A DNA stretch of 29,235 nucleotides from an uncultured Fibrobacter sp. GTDB taxonomy: Bacteria > Fibrobacterota > Fibrobacteria > Fibrobacterales > Fibrobacteraceae. Below the pieces are notes generated by a model. That model did not search any database. It was not told where the DNA came from and worked only from the letters and a program-made list of their open reading frames with translations. A program made the position numbers and the translations under genes. Positions 23,024 to 29,235 of this stretch are shown here, piece by piece. Location of the stretch: positions 1-29,235 of the forward strand of contig NZ_CALEFV010000256.1 of NCBI RefSeq assembly GCF_937877005.1, written 5' to 3'. How positions within the stretch are numbered: the first letter of the stretch is position 1; each line of letters begins with the position of its first letter.

Positions 23024-24457
23024 ATGAACATTCTCGTCGTAAGCCCCGAGGCAGGCAACTGGACCAAGACCAGTCCTCTTGCCACTGCGGTCAACCGTAT
23101 GACCGACGCATTCGCTTGCGCCGGAGCAAAGGTTTTGACCTGTTCTCCGCTTTTTCGAGAACTGATGGTAGATATCGACAGCTACCAATGTGTCTATTCC
23201 GGGACCGAAAAGCTGCAGAACAAGCCCTATGAAATTTGGGTGTCCGAGAAGGATCCTCTGCACACCTACATTTACAGCGAAGAATTCTTCGGCAGGCCCT
23301 ATGTATATGGTCCGCCACAGAGCACTCCGTACCCGGACAACCATATCCGGTTCGCGTTCCTTGCTTCAGCAGCCCTCGCCTACGCAGAAGCAAGTCATTT
23401 CGAGTGTCAAGCCATTATGGGCCACGAATGGGGCGGAGCCCTGGTCGGTGCCCTGGCACAAACCGTCTATAACGATTTCGCCTCGAAAATACCATTCTTC
23501 TTCAACATTCACAACATCACCTACGACTTCCATATCGGCTCCAGCGAAATTGAAAAGATTGGGCTTCCCCGCAAGGATTTCAACATGGATGGATACGAAT
23601 TCTGGGGTAAAGTGAGCCTGCTGAAGGTCGGTATTCTCTATGCAACCAAGGTCCTATTCCCATCGCCGGGATATCGCGACTCCATGCTCAGCACAAATCT
23701 CCCTGGAGGCATTAGTGGATTCCTGAACAGAAATGCCGACAAGCTTATCGGAGTCCAGTTCGGTGTCAGCTACCAGGTTTGGGATTTCAACAGCCAGGAA
23801 AACCTTCCCATCAAGGCAGCAAAGGCAAAAGCCAAGGAGGCGCTCCAACAACAGCTTTCCGTTAACTTTGGCGGGAAGATGGTGCTCTATGTTCATTTGG
23901 ACGAAGAATCCGGCAATACTTCGGAAACCTTAGCTACAATTCTCTCCGACATCGCCAGGCTCGACATTTTCATCATAGTAGGCATATCGTCCAGCAACAA
24001 CGAATGGAACTACTACAAAGACTTCGCCATGCAGTATCCGGACATCATGTGTCTGCGGGATCTCAACAGCGACAAGGACGACAGTACGCAGCAGCTGCGC
24101 AACACCCTAGCTGGCGCCGACATTCTTTTCGCAGCGAACCTCCGGGAGCCGTCCTCGTCCATCATTCTCAAGGCGATGGCCGCAGGAACCATTCCGCTCA
24201 CAGGACGCAATGTGGGCGTGTCGATGATGCTGACCAGCTACTCCCTTGAAACAGCTGGCGAAGCGAACGCATTCCTTGTCGACGACGCAAATGCCCCGCA
24301 CCAGATGCTACGCTGCACCAAAGACGCCGTCCATGTCTACAAAACCGAAGTTGCTGACTGGGACAAATGCGTAGTGAACGCCTACAGCGGCTTTCATTAT
24401 GAATGGACACGCACGATTTCCAAATATTTATTAATTTTGGGCGAACTGGGACTTTAG
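23024..24457 (+). CDS. Divergent GT5 (glycogen/starch synthase-like) protein, probably catalytically impaired
   Basis: A 477-residue protein with the two-lobed outline of GlgA. The N-terminal lobe opens MNILVVSPEAGNWTKTSPLA, then MGHEWGGALVGAL, FFNIHNITYDF with H163, LLKVGILYATKVLFPSPGY and ADKLIGVQFGVSYQVWD, all collinear with GlgA. Key sites are changed: the ADP-glucose motif KTGGL reads K15-T-S-P-L; the segment that in GlgA carries the Arg and Lys of VSRLTSQKG reads YVHLDEESGN; and the FEPCGL motif reads REPSSSI, keeping only Glu (E375). Glycogen synthase activity is therefore doubtful; a regulatory or structural glucan-binding role, or another GT-B activity, is possible. The start ATG at 23024 has only a distant GGAG (12 bases). 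The last codons and stop lie inside the following tRNA gene. Confidence 0.75.
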   Translation: MNILVVSPEAGNWTKTSPLATAVNRMTDAFACAGAKVLTCSPLFRELMVDIDSYQCVYSGTEKLQNKPYEIWVSEKDPLHTYIYSEEFFGRPYVYGPPQSTPYPDNHIRFAFLASAALAYAEASHFECQAIMGHEWGGALVGALAQTVYNDFASKIPFFFNIHNITYDFHIGSSEIEKIGLPRKDFNMDGYEFWGKVSLLKVGILYATKVLFPSPGYRDSMLSTNLPGGISGFLNRNADKLIGVQFGVSYQVWDFNSQENLPIKAAKAKAKEALQQQLSVNFGGKMVLYVHLDEESGNTSETLATILSDIARLDIFIIVGISSSNNEWNYYKDFAMQYPDIMCLRDLNSDKDDSTQQLRNTLAGADILFAANLREPSSSIILKAMAAGTIPLTGRNVGVSMMLTSYSLETAGEANAFLVDDANAPHQMLRCTKDAVHVYKTEVADWDKCVVNAYSGFHYEWTRTISKYLLILGELGL

Positions 24458-24521
24458 CTCAATTGGTTAGAGCAGCGGACTCATAACCCGCGGGTTCCGG
24501 GTTCAAGTCCCGGAGGTCCCA
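24448..24521 (+). tRNA. tRNA with anticodon CAT (Ile2-like or elongator Met)
   Basis: A complete cloverleaf of 74 bases. The acceptor stem is GGGACTT/AGGTCCC with discriminator A, the D-arm GCTC-AATTGGTTA-GAGC, the anticodon loop CTCATAA (24480-24486) with CAT at 24482-24484, and the T-arm CCGGG-TTCAAGT-CCCGG. CCA is not encoded. The D-loop, TTTAGCTCA start and TTCAAGTCC resemble tRNA-Ile2 (lysidine-modified CAT) more than elongator Met, but sequence alone does not settle this. The anticodon stem GCGGA/CCCGC has an A-C mismatch next to the loop. The first 10 bases overlap the 3' end of the GT5-like gene. Confidence 0.95.
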
Positions 24522-24525
24522 CGAG

Positions 24526-24566
24526 AAGCCCCGTAATCACTAGGATTGCGGGGCTTTTCTTTTTTT
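24526..24566 (+). terminator. Terminator after the GT5-tRNA unit
   Basis: The stem AAGCCCCG/CGGGGCTT (24526-24533 with 24549-24556), extended by TAATC/GATTG, is followed by a run of T interrupted by one C. Confidence 0.9.
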
Positions 24567-24667
24567 CAAGTTCAAATTATTGGACATGTTGACATTATAA
24601 TCCATAAGACCTCTACTGGCAGTCCGCGATTACAATACCCATTATTGAGTTCACATTCGTTTTTTCC

Positions 24668-24675
24668 TACATTTG
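24668..24675 (+). promoter_or_regulatory. TAnnTTTG -7-type promoter motif of the polyamine operon
   Basis: TACATTTG matches the Bacteroidota -7 consensus, with ATTG about 20 bases upstream, and ends 35 bases before the dehydrogenase ATG. That is the same distance as in the barrel gene at 20450. The rest of the 24567-24709 gap shows nothing else. Confidence 0.4.
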
Positions 24676-24709
24676 ATATAAAGATCAACAAACGAGGAAC
24701 AAACAAAAA

Positions 24710-25984
24710 ATGGCAAGAGCATTGATTATCGGTTGTGGCGCCGTCGCCACGGTTGCTATCAAGAAGTGCTGCACGGCAAGCGAAGTGTTCAGCGAAATCT
24801 GCATCGCTAGCCGCCACCGCGAAAACTGCGAGAAGCTCGCTCAGGAACTGCGCCCGAACACGAAGACGGTCATCACGACTGCCGCCGTGGATGCGGACAA
24901 GGCCGAAAATGTCTCTAAGCTCATCAAGGAATACAAGCCCGACCTGGTGATGAACATCGCACTCCCATACCAGGACCTCGCCATCATGGATGCCTGCCTG
25001 GAATGCGGCGTGAACTACATGGATACGGCTAATTACGAACCCGAAAACATCGACGATCCCGAGTGGCGCAAAGTCTACGACAAGCGTTGCAAGGAACAGG
25101 GTTTCAGCGCCTACTTCGACTACAGCTGGCAGTGGGCTTACAAGGAAAAGTTTGAAAAGGCCGGCCTCACGGCTCTGCTCGGTTCCGGTTTCGATCCGGG
25201 TGTTTCGCAGGCCTACTGCGCCTACGCCCTCAAGCACCAGTTCGACACCATCGAAGAAATCGACATCCTCGACTGTAACGGCGGCGATCACGGCTACAAG
25301 TTCGCCACCAACTTCAACCCCGAAATCAACCTCCGCGAAGTTTCCGCTCCGGGCAGCTACTGGGATACCGACGAGAACGGCAAGGGTCACTGGGTTGAAA
25401 TTCCGGCCATGAGCATCAAGCGCGTGTACAACTTCGACCAGGTCGGCCAGAAGGACATGTACCTCTTGCACCACGAAGAAATCGAATCCCTCGCCCAGAA
25501 CATCCCGGGCGTCAAGCGAATCCGCTTCTTTATGACGTTTGGCCAGAGCTACCTCGACCACATGCGCTGCCTCGAAGACGTGGGCATGCTCAGCACGCAG
25601 CCCATCAAGTTCCAGGGCCAGGACATCGTGCCTATCCAGTTCCTCAAGGCACTCCTTCCGGACCCGGCAAGCCTCGGTCCCCGCACCGTGGGCAAGACGA
25701 ACATCGGTTGCATCTTCAAGGGTACCAAGGACGGCAAGCCGAAGACCTACTACCTGTACAACGTGTGCGACCACCAGGAATGCTACAAGGAACTCGGTAG
25801 CCAGGCTATCGCTTACACCACTGGCGTTCCGGCCATGTGCGGCGCCATGATGGTGCTCACCGGCAAGTGGAACAAGCCGGGCGTACATACCGTGGAAGAA
25901 TTTGATCCGGATCCGTTCATGGAAGCCCTCACCAAGTACGGCCTCCCGTGGAAGGAAAACTTCAACCCTGTTCTCGTTGACTAG
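24710..25984 (+). CDS. Saccharopine-dehydrogenase-family protein, likely carboxy(nor)spermidine dehydrogenase
   Basis: A 424-residue protein with an N-terminal Rossmann motif, ALIIGCGAVATVAIKKC (about 4-20), and the saccharopine-dehydrogenase C-terminal domain. Segments include NIALPYQDLAIMDACLECGVNYMDTANYE and LLGSGFDPGVSQAYCAYA, then IDILDCNGGDHGYKFATNFNPEINLREV. These match the bacterial Lys1-like enzymes that reductively condense aspartate semialdehyde with putrescine or diaminopropane to carboxyspermidine or carboxynorspermidine using NADPH. The arginine decarboxylase gene begins 14 bases after its stop, which supports a polyamine role over lysine metabolism. Codon use is that of a highly expressed gene. 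GAGGA lies about 11 bases before the ATG. The partner carboxyspermidine decarboxylase (NspC) is not in this window. Confidence 0.85.
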   Translation: MARALIIGCGAVATVAIKKCCTASEVFSEICIASRHRENCEKLAQELRPNTKTVITTAAVDADKAENVSKLIKEYKPDLVMNIALPYQDLAIMDACLECGVNYMDTANYEPENIDDPEWRKVYDKRCKEQGFSAYFDYSWQWAYKEKFEKAGLTALLGSGFDPGVSQAYCAYALKHQFDTIEEIDILDCNGGDHGYKFATNFNPEINLREVSAPGSYWDTDENGKGHWVEIPAMSIKRVYNFDQVGQKDMYLLHHEEIESLAQNIPGVKRIRFFMTFGQSYLDHMRCLEDVGMLSTQPIKFQGQDIVPIQFLKALLPDPASLGPRTVGKTNIGCIFKGTKDGKPKTYYLYNVCDHQECYKELGSQAIAYTTGVPAMCGAMMVLTGKWNKPGVHTVEEFDPDPFMEALTKYGLPWKENFNPVLVD

Positions 25985-25998
25985 AGAGACTCAGAGCA

Positions 25999-27897
25999 AT
26001 GAAAAAATGGCGCATTGACGATTCCCGCGACTTGTACAATGTCAAGGGTTGGGGCGTGAACTTCTTCGACATCAACGAAAAGGGCCACGCGACGGTTCAT
26101 CCGCTCAAGGAAGGCGGCCCGGACATCGACCTGTACGAACTCGTGCAGGAACTTTCGCTCCGCGACGTTTCTACTCCGATGCTGCTTCGCTTCCCAGATA
26201 TTCTGGATAGCCGCATCGAGAAGATTAACGAGTGCTTTAACAAATCCCGCCAGGAATACGGTTTCAATGGGAGCTATTACAGCATCTTCCCGATCAAGGT
26301 GAACCAGCAACGCGCCGTGCTCGAAGAAATCGTCAGCCACGGCAAGAAGTACAATATCGGTCTCGAAGCCGGTTCCAAGCCGGAACTGCACGCAGTCCTT
26401 GCAAACATGGACAATCCGGATTCGCTGATTATCTGTAACGGCTACAAGGACGAAGACTTCATTGAACTTGCACTCCTTGCTCAGAAAATGGGCAAGAAAA
26501 TCTTCATCGTCGTCGAAAAAATGAACGAGCTCCACCTTGTGGTAGAACTTTCCCATCGAATCGGCGTGCGCCCGAACATCGGAATTCGCATCAAGCTAGC
26601 CAGCTCCGGTAGCGGCAAGTGGGAAGAATCCGGCGGATACCACAGCAAGTTCGGCCTGAACAGTTCTGAATTGCTGGAAGCCCTGGACTACATCAAGCAA
26701 GAGAAGATGGAAGACTGCATGAAGCTCATCCATTTTCACTTGGGCAGCCAGATTACCAACATTCGCCACATCAAAAGCGGTCTTCGCGAAGTCTCTCAGT
26801 TCTACGTGCAAATTAAGAAGATGGGCATGGGCCTGGAATTCGTGGACGTAGGCGGCGGCCTCGGCGTCGATTACGACGGCACCCGCAGTTCCAATGCAAG
26901 TTCCGTGAACTACTCCATTCAGGAATATGCGAACGACGTGGTGTACGCCATGTTCGAAGCTTGCGAAAACGGCGGCGTCGCTCACCCGAACATCATCGCG
27001 GAATCCGGACGTGCACTCGCAGCACACCATTCCATCTTGGTGTTCAATGTCTTGGAAACCGCCGGTCAGGCGTTCTTCGACGAGAACACGCACGAGATTG
27101 ACGACGACGCTCCCGATGCATTGAAGGACTTGTACGGTATCTACAAGGGACTTACCCCGAAGAACCTACTCGAGAGTTGGCACGATGCCATTCAGTTGAA
27201 CGACGATGTGCTCAACGGTTTTAAAGTCGGCGATTATGACCTGCCTACGCGCGCCATGTGCGAACGCCTGTTCTGGAGCATCGTGCGCAAGGTGGACCAG
27301 CTCGCGAAGGACTTGCGCCATCCGCCTTACGAACTCAGCGAACTTCCGCGCCTCTTGGCGCAGAAGTACTTCTGCAATTTCAGCTTGTTCCAGAGCCTGC
27401 CCGACAGCTGGGGCGTGGACCAGGTTTTCCCGCTCATGCCTATCCAGCGCCTGAACGAAGAACCAACAGTCGAGACAACCATCCAGGATGTCACTTGTGA
27501 CTCCGACGGTAAAATTGACATGTTCGTGCGCGGTGGCGATGTGAGCCGCACGCTCCCACTGCATGAACTCAAGAACAATGAACCCTACTATATCGCGGTC
27601 TACCTCGTAGGAGCCTATCAGGAAATCCTCGGCGACTTGCACAACCTCTTCGGCGATACGAATGCAGTCCACATCGTCTGCAACGACAAGGGCGGCTACG
27701 AAATCGACAAGGTGATTGACGGCGAGTCCGTTGAAGATGTGCTTGACTATGTGAACTTCAGCGACAAGGCTCTCGTGCGCACCATGGAAAACTGGGTGTC
27801 ACGTTCCGTAAAGGAGGGTAAAATCACCCTGCAGGAAGGCAAGGAGTACTTGAACATCTACCGTGGCGGCCTGTACGGGTACACATATCTGGAGTAG
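25999..27897 (+). CDS. speA: Biosynthetic arginine decarboxylase
   Basis: A 632-residue PLP enzyme of fold type III converting arginine to agmatine, the first step of the agmatine route to putrescine. The PLP-binding Lys is K100 in SIFPIKVNQQRAVLEEI. Other family blocks are GLEAGSKPELHAVLA, the GIRIKLASSGSGKWEESGG segment, LIHFHLGSQITNIRHIKSGL, the glycine-rich FVDVGGGLGVDYDGT and IIAESGRALAAHHSILVF. Length is typical of bacterial SpeA. It follows the dehydrogenase gene with a 14-base gap, and the Shine-Dalgarno sequence is weak, suggesting translational coupling. Together the pair would supply carbon skeletons for spermidine through carboxyspermidine; agmatine-to-putrescine enzymes must be elsewhere. 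Confidence 0.96.
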   Translation: MKKWRIDDSRDLYNVKGWGVNFFDINEKGHATVHPLKEGGPDIDLYELVQELSLRDVSTPMLLRFPDILDSRIEKINECFNKSRQEYGFNGSYYSIFPIKVNQQRAVLEEIVSHGKKYNIGLEAGSKPELHAVLANMDNPDSLIICNGYKDEDFIELALLAQKMGKKIFIVVEKMNELHLVVELSHRIGVRPNIGIRIKLASSGSGKWEESGGYHSKFGLNSSELLEALDYIKQEKMEDCMKLIHFHLGSQITNIRHIKSGLREVSQFYVQIKKMGMGLEFVDVGGGLGVDYDGTRSSNASSVNYSIQEYANDVVYAMFEACENGGVAHPNIIAESGRALAAHHSILVFNVLETAGQAFFDENTHEIDDDAPDALKDLYGIYKGLTPKNLLESWHDAIQLNDDVLNGFKVGDYDLPTRAMCERLFWSIVRKVDQLAKDLRHPPYELSELPRLLAQKYFCNFSLFQSLPDSWGVDQVFPLMPIQRLNEEPTVETTIQDVTCDSDGKIDMFVRGGDVSRTLPLHELKNNEPYYIAVYLVGAYQEILGDLHNLFGDTNAVHIVCNDKGGYEIDKVIDGESVEDVLDYVNFSDKALVRTMENWVSRSVKEGKITLQEGKEYLNIYRGGLYGYTYLE

Positions 27898-27917
27898 GAA
27901 TTAGATATGAAATGTGA

Positions 27918-27942
27918 AGTGAGTAATGAATTATTACTCATT
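27918..27942. repeat. Small palindrome between speA and nudC
   Basis: GAGTAAT (27921-27927) pairs with ATTACTC (27933-27939), extended to 10 bp with one G-T pair, with a 5-base loop. The GAGTAATGA-type units look like a short dispersed repeat. No T-tract follows. Confidence 0.4.
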
Positions 27943-27975
27943 ACACACTACATGTTGCGTCAAAGGATCTAAGTT

Positions 27976-28833
27976 ATGATTCATGAAATTGCGCCGCATA
28001 AGTTGAACAACGAGTTTCGAGTACAGGACCCGAAACCGACGGATTTTTTGATTCATTACAACGGTTCCAAGACGCTCCTCAAGAAAAAGGGCGAAGGCTA
28101 CATCATCCCGCAAGTAGGGGAACTCCTTGCGATCGAAGGCAAGACACTCGACGACTTCGAAGGCCATTATCTTTTCAGCATCGACGACACCGCTTTCTTC
28201 TTGGACAGCAGCAAGGCGACAGTCGAAGCAGAAGCTCCCGCCGGCTATGAATACATGGGCAACCGCACCTTCCGCGGCATGAATCCCTTAGAACGCATGG
28301 GCGGAGCCACTGCTGTACACATCGCCCACTGGGAATCGCTGAACAAGTTCTGCGGACGCTGCGGGAATATCACGATTCGAGGTGACCGCGAACGCTCCAT
28401 CATCTGTCCCAAGTGTGGCAATATCGTTTACCCGAGAATTTCGCCCGTCGTGATTGTTGCTGTGCGTAACGGAAACAAGCTCCTAATGGCGCACAATATC
28501 GACAACCCTAACCCGAGGCTCTTCCTGATTTCAGGATTCGTAGAAATTGGCGAAAGCCTGGAGCAGGCCGTACACCGCGAAGTCATGGAAGAAGCGGGCC
28601 TCCGCGTGAAAAACATCCGTTACTTCGGTTCGCAGCCGTGGCCCTTCAGCGACTCCCTCATCGCAGGCTTTACCGCAGAACTCGACGGCGACGACACCAT
28701 CCACATGCAGCAAGAAGAACTTTCCGAAGCCATTTGGGTTAAACGAGAGGATATTCCCGAATACGAGACCGATGTCAGCATCAGCTGCTGCCTCATCGAG
28801 AACTTCCGCCGTGGATTTACGATTAACCCTTAA
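27976..28833 (+). CDS. nudC: NAD(H) pyrophosphatase / NAD-cap decapping enzyme NudC
   Basis: A 285-residue Nudix hydrolase that cleaves NADH to NMNH and AMP and, in its characterised relatives, removes NAD caps from RNA 5' ends. The four zinc ligands are C126 and C129 (CGRCG) and C144 and C147 (CPKCG). The Nudix box is G187-x5-E-x7-REVMEEAGL, ending near 209. The subfamily motif SQPWPF is at 219-224; it continues SDS where most members have a PxS end. Length is slightly above the E. coli enzyme because of the N-terminal domain. It follows speA on the same strand after a 78-base gap with a palindrome, so co-transcription is uncertain. Confidence 0.95.
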   Translation: MIHEIAPHKLNNEFRVQDPKPTDFLIHYNGSKTLLKKKGEGYIIPQVGELLAIEGKTLDDFEGHYLFSIDDTAFFLDSSKATVEAEAPAGYEYMGNRTFRGMNPLERMGGATAVHIAHWESLNKFCGRCGNITIRGDRERSIICPKCGNIVYPRISPVVIVAVRNGNKLLMAHNIDNPNPRLFLISGFVEIGESLEQAVHREVMEEAGLRVKNIRYFGSQPWPFSDSLIAGFTAELDGDDTIHMQQEELSEAIWVKREDIPEYETDVSISCCLIENFRRGFTINP

Positions 28834-28840
28834 TGTCTTC

Positions 28841-28855
28841 TCGGACTTGGTCCGA
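28841..28855 (+). other. Short hairpin after nudC
   Basis: TCGGAC-TTG-GTCCGA is followed by a weak T-rich stretch (CTCTTTTAC). It could be a poor terminator for nudC. Confidence 0.35.
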
Positions 28856-28883
28856 AACAGACTCTTTTACAAAAAAAAGGCCA

Positions 28884-29235
28884 TCACTTTTTGCTTGTAT
28901 CCGCCGGAGCCGCAGCAGGTTCCGGCTTCGGAGCAAGCATCACGAACAAGGTGTCGTGTACTACGACCGTATCGCGCACGTACACCGTATCCGGTTTGCA
29001 AACGGCCACCGCAGTGGAATCAGCCAATGCGATCTCTGCACCAGATGAAGATTCCGCAACGGTAGATGATACCGCAGCCTTTGCGCTTGAAGAGGATTGC
29101 GCCGTAGACGAAACGGCCTGTGAAGACGAACTTACTGCCTTCACAGAAGAACTTGACTTTGCAACAGCCGAAGACTTGCCCTTATTCTTTTCTTCCGCCT
29201 CGATTTTCTTCATCAGGTCTTCGGCGAGTTTTCCG
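28884..29235 (-). CDS. Ser/Ala-rich protein, C-terminal part (5' end outside the window)
   Basis: The frame is open to the right edge of the window. Visible sequence begins GKLAEDLMKKIEAEEKNKG, a charged helical stretch. It is followed by about 45 residues of Ser/Ala/Val low-complexity repeats (SSSSVKAVSSSSQAVSS and similar), then a beta-like DTVYVRDTVVVHDTLFVM segment and a Pro/Ala-rich end. Ser-rich linkers like this are common in secreted and lipoprotein sequences of this lineage. The T-V-x-V-x-D-T-V-x-V pattern resembles the periplasmic linker strands seen in FCB-group envelope proteins. An ATG at 29213 is internal, not a supported start. Function unknown. Confidence 0.6.
   Translation of the reverse strand, partial: GKLAEDLMKKIEAEEKNKGKSSAVAKSSSSVKAVSSSSQAVSSTAQSSSSAKAAVSSTVAESSSGAEIALADSTAVAVCKPDTVYVRDTVVVHDTLFVMLAPKPEPAAAPADTSKK

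Noticed and set aside
24572..25888. A 438-codon open frame antisense to the dehydrogenase
   Set aside because: Shadow frame with His/Val/Glu-rich composition; the sense gene has clear family motifs.
28834..28883. A-run (AAAAAAAA) after nudC as a terminator for the minus-strand Ser-rich gene
   Set aside because: On the minus strand the T-run comes before, not after, the only hairpin, so the order is wrong for an intrinsic terminator.
1..29235. Search for a defence island, prophage, integron or insertion sequence
   Set aside because: No transposase, integrase, nuclease/toxin pair or target-site duplication is visible; genes are core metabolism and envelope.

Overview
The window looks like a piece of a Fibrobacter-type genome (phylum Fibrobacterota, FCB group), probably from a metagenomic or draft assembly. 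The reasons are a secreted GH9 cellulase with a basic C-terminal tail, Ser-rich lipoproteins, a FlgD-like C-terminal sorting domain next to a PorV-like barrel, a glycogen phosphorylase, menaquinone-type electron-transfer genes, and short scattered repeats whose sequence style I associate with Fibrobacter. This assignment comes from recognising protein families and was not tested by a database search.

Layout. Positions 2 to about 466 (+) hold the C-terminal part of a GC-rich GH94 glycoside phosphorylase. It runs without a stop codon into the 3' end of nuoE on the other strand, which is most simply a chimeric assembly junction. Positions 475-3625 (-) are nuoB-nuoC-nuoD-nuoE of respiratory complex I, tightly overlapped. 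A divergent promoter region then leads to an EAL c-di-GMP phosphodiesterase with a degenerate GGDEF domain, followed by a small 2[4Fe-4S] ferredoxin overlapping a geranylgeranyl-reductase-family flavoprotein. From 7045 to 8892 (-) lie a histidine-phosphatase lipoprotein and an NAD(P)-binding SDR. Positions 9011-13574 (+) carry glycogen phosphorylase and a secreted GH9 endoglucanase, each followed by a strong hairpin. Positions 13674-15131 (-) hold an EamA transporter and coaE, and mscL follows on +.

Positions 15794-20370 (-) form a compact operon: LolA-like carrier, secreted beta-propeller with FlgD-like tail, PorV-like outer-membrane barrel, recF. The last two joints are GTGA stop/start overlaps. 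A barrel-like outer-membrane protein (+) and a lipoprotein (-) converge on two hairpins. Positions 23024-24457 (+) encode a divergent GT5 glycogen-synthase-like protein that has lost key catalytic positions and whose last codons lie inside a CAT-anticodon tRNA. Positions 24710-27897 (+) are a two-gene polyamine unit (carboxyspermidine/saccharopine dehydrogenase-like plus biosynthetic arginine decarboxylase), followed by nudC and the end of a Ser-rich protein on the minus strand.

Most of the window is ordinary chromosomal housekeeping and envelope biology. I see no phage, IS element, CRISPR array or defence island. The parts most worth a second look are the GT5 pseudoenzyme candidate overlapping a tRNA, the repeat-derived N-terminus of the PorV-like gene, the recF/outer-membrane translational coupling, the ferredoxin-reductase pair with a possible leaderless start, and the chimeric left end. 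No intergenic stretch exceeds 300 bases; the longest, between nuoB and the EAL gene, holds the divergent promoters.
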